Positions 61,526-64,000 of a stretch of DNA of 64,000 bases are shown here, piece after piece (position 1 is the stretch's first letter; every line of letters starts with the position of its first letter). The notes under the pieces were generated by a model. The model searched no databases and was not told where the DNA came from. It saw nothing but the letters and a program-made list of their open reading frames with translations. Source of the DNA: Paraburkholderia sp. FT54 (lineage in GTDB: Bacteria; Pseudomonadota; Gammaproteobacteria; Burkholderiales; Burkholderiaceae); assembly GCF_031585635.1 (NCBI RefSeq), contig NZ_CP134195.1, forward strand, positions 1,612,001 through 1,676,000. The letters run 5' to 3'. A program made the translations under genes and the position numbers.

Positions 61526-63931
61526 ATGACTAACGCAGTTACCGTCGCAAAGGATAAGGCGTATGTAGTTCCGTTCGAGCAGTTGCGGATGACCGACGTG
61601 GAAATCGTCGGTGGCAAGAACGCGTCGCTTGGTGAGATGATCAGTCAGCTCGCCGAAGCGGGCGTGCGTGTGCCGACCGGTTTCGCCACTACGGCACTGG
61701 CTTTCCGCGACTTCCTGCATCACAACAACCTGACCGAACGCATCGCCAAACGTCTCGAGACGCTCGACGTCGACGACGTGAAGTCGCTTGCCGAAGCGGG
61801 CAAGGAAATCCGTCAATGGATCGTCGACGCGCCGTTCCAGCCGCAGCTCGAGGCCGACATCCGCGCGGGTTTCGACACCCTGCAAAACAGCTCGCCTGAA
61901 GAACTGTCGTTCGCCGTGCGTTCGTCGGCAACGGCGGAAGACTTGCCGGACGCATCGTTCGCGGGTCAGCAGGAAAGCTACCTCAACGTGGTCGGCATCG
62001 AAGAGGTGCTTGATCGCATGAAGCACGTGTTCGCGTCGCTGTACAACGACCGTGCCATCTCCTATCGCGTGCACAAGGGCTTCACTCACGCTGAAGTCGC
62101 GTTGTCGGCGGGCGTGCAGCGCATGGTGCGCTCGGACGTCGGCGCGGCCGGCGTGATGTTCACGCTGGACACCGAATCGGGCTTCAAGGACGCGGTCTTC
62201 ATCACGTCGAGCTATGGTCTCGGTGAAACCGTGGTGCAAGGCGCGGTGAATCCGGACGAGTTCTACGTTTACAAGACCACGCTCGCGCAAGGCAAGTACC
62301 CGATCATCCGCCGCTCGATCGGCTCGAAGCTGATCAAGATGGAATTCACCAAAGCCGGCGAAGAAGGCCGCGTGAAGACCGTCGACGTGCCGCACGAGCA
62401 GCGCAACCGCTTCTCGATCACGGACGAAGACGTGATCGAGCTGGCCAAATACGCCGTCATCATCGAAAAGCACTACGAGCGTCCGATGGACATCGAGTGG
62501 GGTAAGGACGGCCGCGACGGCAAGATATTCATCCTGCAGGCGCGTCCGGAAACGGTGAAGAGCCAGGCGGCGGGCAAGGCCGAGCAGCGCTTCAAGCTGA
62601 AGGGTCAATCGAACGTGCTGGCCACTGGCCGCGCGATCGGTCAGAAGATCGGCGCGGGTCCGGTGCGCGTGATTCACGATCCGTCGGAAATGGACCGTGT
62701 GCAGCCGGGCGACGTGCTGGTCGCCGACATGACGGACCCGAACTGGGAGCCGGTCATGAAGCGCGCTTCTGCCATCGTCACGAATCGTGGTGGCCGCACC
62801 TGCCACGCGGCGATCATCGCGCGTGAACTGGGTGTGCCGGCAGTGGTCGGCTGCGGCGACGCGACCGACGTGCTGAAGGAAGGCGCGCTGGTTACGGTGT
62901 CGTGCGCGGAAGGCGACGAAGGCAAGATCTACGACGGCCTGCTCGAAACCGAAATCACCGAAGTGCAGCGCGGCGAACTGCCGCCGATTCCGGTGAAGAT
63001 CATGATGAACGTGGGCAACCCGCAACTGGCCTTCGACTTCTCGCAACTGCCGAACGCAGGCGTGGGTCTCGCGCGGCTCGAGTTCATCATCAACAACAAC
63101 ATCGGCGTTCACCCGAAGGCGATTCTCGAGTATCCGAACATCGATCAGGACTTGAAAAAGGCCGTGGAAAGCGTCGCTCGCGGTCACGCATCGCCGCGCG
63201 CGTTCTACGTCGACAAACTGACCGAAGGCATCGCCACGATCGCGGCCGCGTTCTATCCGAAGCCCGTGATCGTGCGTCTGTCGGACTTCAAGTCGAACGA
63301 GTACAAGAAGCTGATCGGCGGTTCGCGCTACGAGCCGGACGAAGAAAACCCGATGCTGGGTTTCCGTGGCGCGTCGCGCTACATCGCCGACGACTTCGCT
63401 GAAGCGTTCCAGATGGAATGCATCGCGCTAAAGAAGGTGCGTGAAGAGATGGGCCTCGACAACGTCGAGATCATGGTGCCGTTCGTGCGTACGCTGAAGC
63501 AGGCGGAGCGCGTGGTCGGGCTGCTGGCGAAGTACGGCCTGAAGCGCGGCGAAAATGGCCTGCGCCTGATCATGATGTGCGAAGTGCCGTCGAACGCGAT
63601 TCTCGCTGAAGAATTCCTGCAATTCTTCGACGGCTTCTCGATCGGCTCGAACGACCTGACGCAGCTCACGCTCGGCCTCGACCGCGACTCCGGCATGGAA
63701 CTGCTGGCGGTGGATTTCGACGAACGCGATCCGGCGGTCAAGTTCCTGTTGAAGCGCGCGATCGACACGTGTCTGCGACTGGACAAGTACGTCGGTATTT
63801 GCGGCCAGGGCCCGTCGGATCATCCGGACTTCGCGCAATGGCTGACCGATGAAGGCATCAAGTCGATCTCGCTGAACCCGGATACGATCATCGAGACGTG
63901 GCAGCAACTGGCAGACTCGGCGAAGCAGTAA
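61526..63931 (+). CDS. ppsA: Phosphoenolpyruvate synthase
   Basis: Converts pyruvate, ATP and water to PEP, AMP and phosphate for gluconeogenesis. The 801 residues have an N-terminal ATP-grasp domain ([33 protein letters not shown]), the swivelling phospho-His domain with [17 protein letters not shown] (His427), and the C-terminal TIM barrel ending [11 protein letters not shown] synthase, rather than pyruvate phosphate dikinase, fits the length. It complements the glyoxylate shunt genes for growth on C2 and C3 compounds. The start follows AGGGG. The frame is open 64 codons upstream but without homology. Confidence 0.98.
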   Translation: MTNAVTVAKDKAYVVPFEQLRMTDVEIVGGKNASLGEMISQLAEAGVRVPTGFATTALAFRDFLHHNNLTERIAKRLETLDVDDVKSLAEAGKEIRQWIVDAPFQPQLEADIRAGFDTLQNSSPEELSFAVRSSATAEDLPDASFAGQQESYLNVVGIEEVLDRMKHVFASLYNDRAISYRVHKGFTHAEVALSAGVQRMVRSDVGAAGVMFTLDTESGFKDAVFITSSYGLGETVVQGAVNPDEFYVYKTTLAQGKYPIIRRSIGSKLIKMEFTKAGEEGRVKTVDVPHEQRNRFSITDEDVIELAKYAVIIEKHYERPMDIEWGKDGRDGKIFILQARPETVKSQAAGKAEQRFKLKGQSNVLATGRAIGQKIGAGPVRVIHDPSEMDRVQPGDVLVADMTDPNWEPVMKRASAIVTNRGGRTCHAAIIARELGVPAVVGCGDATDVLKEGALVTVSCAEGDEGKIYDGLLETEITEVQRGELPPIPVKIMMNVGNPQLAFDFSQLPNAGVGLARLEFIINNNIGVHPKAILEYPNIDQDLKKAVESVARGHASPRAFYVDKLTEGIATIAAAFYPKPVIVRLSDFKSNEYKKLIGGSRYEPDEENPMLGFRGASRYIADDFAEAFQMECIALKKVREEMGLDNVEIMVPFVRTLKQAERVVGLLAKYGLKRGENGLRLIMMCEVPSNAILAEEFLQFFDGFSIGSNDLTQLTLGLDRDSGMELLAVDFDERDPAVKFLLKRAIDTCLRLDKYVGICGQGPSDHPDFAQWLTDEGIKSISLNPDTIIETWQQLADSAKQ

Positions 63932-63939
63932 GTCGAGCG

Positions 63940-63964
63940 GCGTGCCGCTTCCTGAGCGGCACGC
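63940..63964 (+). terminator. Hairpin downstream of ppsA
   Basis: GCGTGCCGCT and AGCGGCACGC form a perfect 10-bp stem with a 5-nt loop 8 nt after the ppsA stop. No T run follows, so it may be an mRNA 3'-end or a Rho-assisted terminator. Confidence 0.55.
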
Positions 63965-64000
63965 ATAACGCACGATGCGGTAGGTCAAGCGCACGTCGAA

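Overview
This 64 kb window is chromosomal, GC-rich, tightly packed housekeeping DNA from a betaproteobacterium of the Burkholderia group, most likely Paraburkholderia. The pointers are strong third-position GC bias, a DUF2866-type small gene of the kind known from Burkholderia, the order map-glnD-rluB facing rpsB-tsf-pyrH-frr, the lipid A/BAM cluster, and the smc-zipA-ligA-def block. I see 51 protein genes. I see no rRNA, tRNA, CRISPR array, insertion sequence or prophage. The long overlapping open frames opposite real genes are GC shadows.

Layout. Positions 1-8.6 kb hold both glyoxylate-shunt enzymes (aceB, aceA) on the minus strand. They flank a haloacid-dehalogenase-type HAD gene divergent from a LysR regulator, and a universal stress protein. 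An RhlE-type helicase and an acyl-CoA-binding protein follow. Positions 8.8-12.2 kb are an overlapping run: tsaB, rimI, a family 4-like uracil-DNA glycosylase and a DUF1853 gene. Positions 12.3-17.6 kb hold thiD and lplT, divergent from alr, then radA and a DUF2866 gene. Positions 17.7-23 kb hold a CaiB-type CoA transferase, an ABC-F ATPase, glutathione peroxidase and cardiolipin synthase. Positions 23.4-28.1 kb are the succinylase branch of lysine/meso-diaminopimelate synthesis (dapC, dapD, an ArsC/Spx-like gene, dapE) followed by prmB. Positions 28.6-37.5 kb hold an EamA transporter, smc, zipA, ligA and def.

Positions 37.6-43.2 kb are map-glnD-rluB on the minus strand; RluB carries an unusual repeat-rich N-terminal extension of about 475 residues. 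Positions 43.4-60.0 kb are one long plus-strand superoperon: rpsB, tsf, pyrH, frr, uppS, cdsA, dxr, rseP, bamA, skp, lpxD, fabZ, lpxA, lpxB, rnhB and an RNA methyltransferase. It joins translation factors, UMP and isoprenoid supply, phospholipid and lipid A synthesis, and outer-membrane protein assembly. Positions 60.2-63.9 kb hold ppsR divergent from ppsA, a regulator beside its target enzyme.

The most unusual signal is non-coding. Between skp and lpxD (54368-54561) lie four tandem copies of a 49-50 bp unit. Each can fold into a nested hairpin, and copies 3 and 4 carry different but compensating stem bases, which suggests a structured RNA inside the envelope operon. Other points of note are the RluB repeat domain, a terminator-like hairpin in the dapE leader, a structured rpsB leader, a perfect 9-bp inverted repeat between the HAD and LysR genes, and an ArsC-like gene of unknown role inside the dap cluster.
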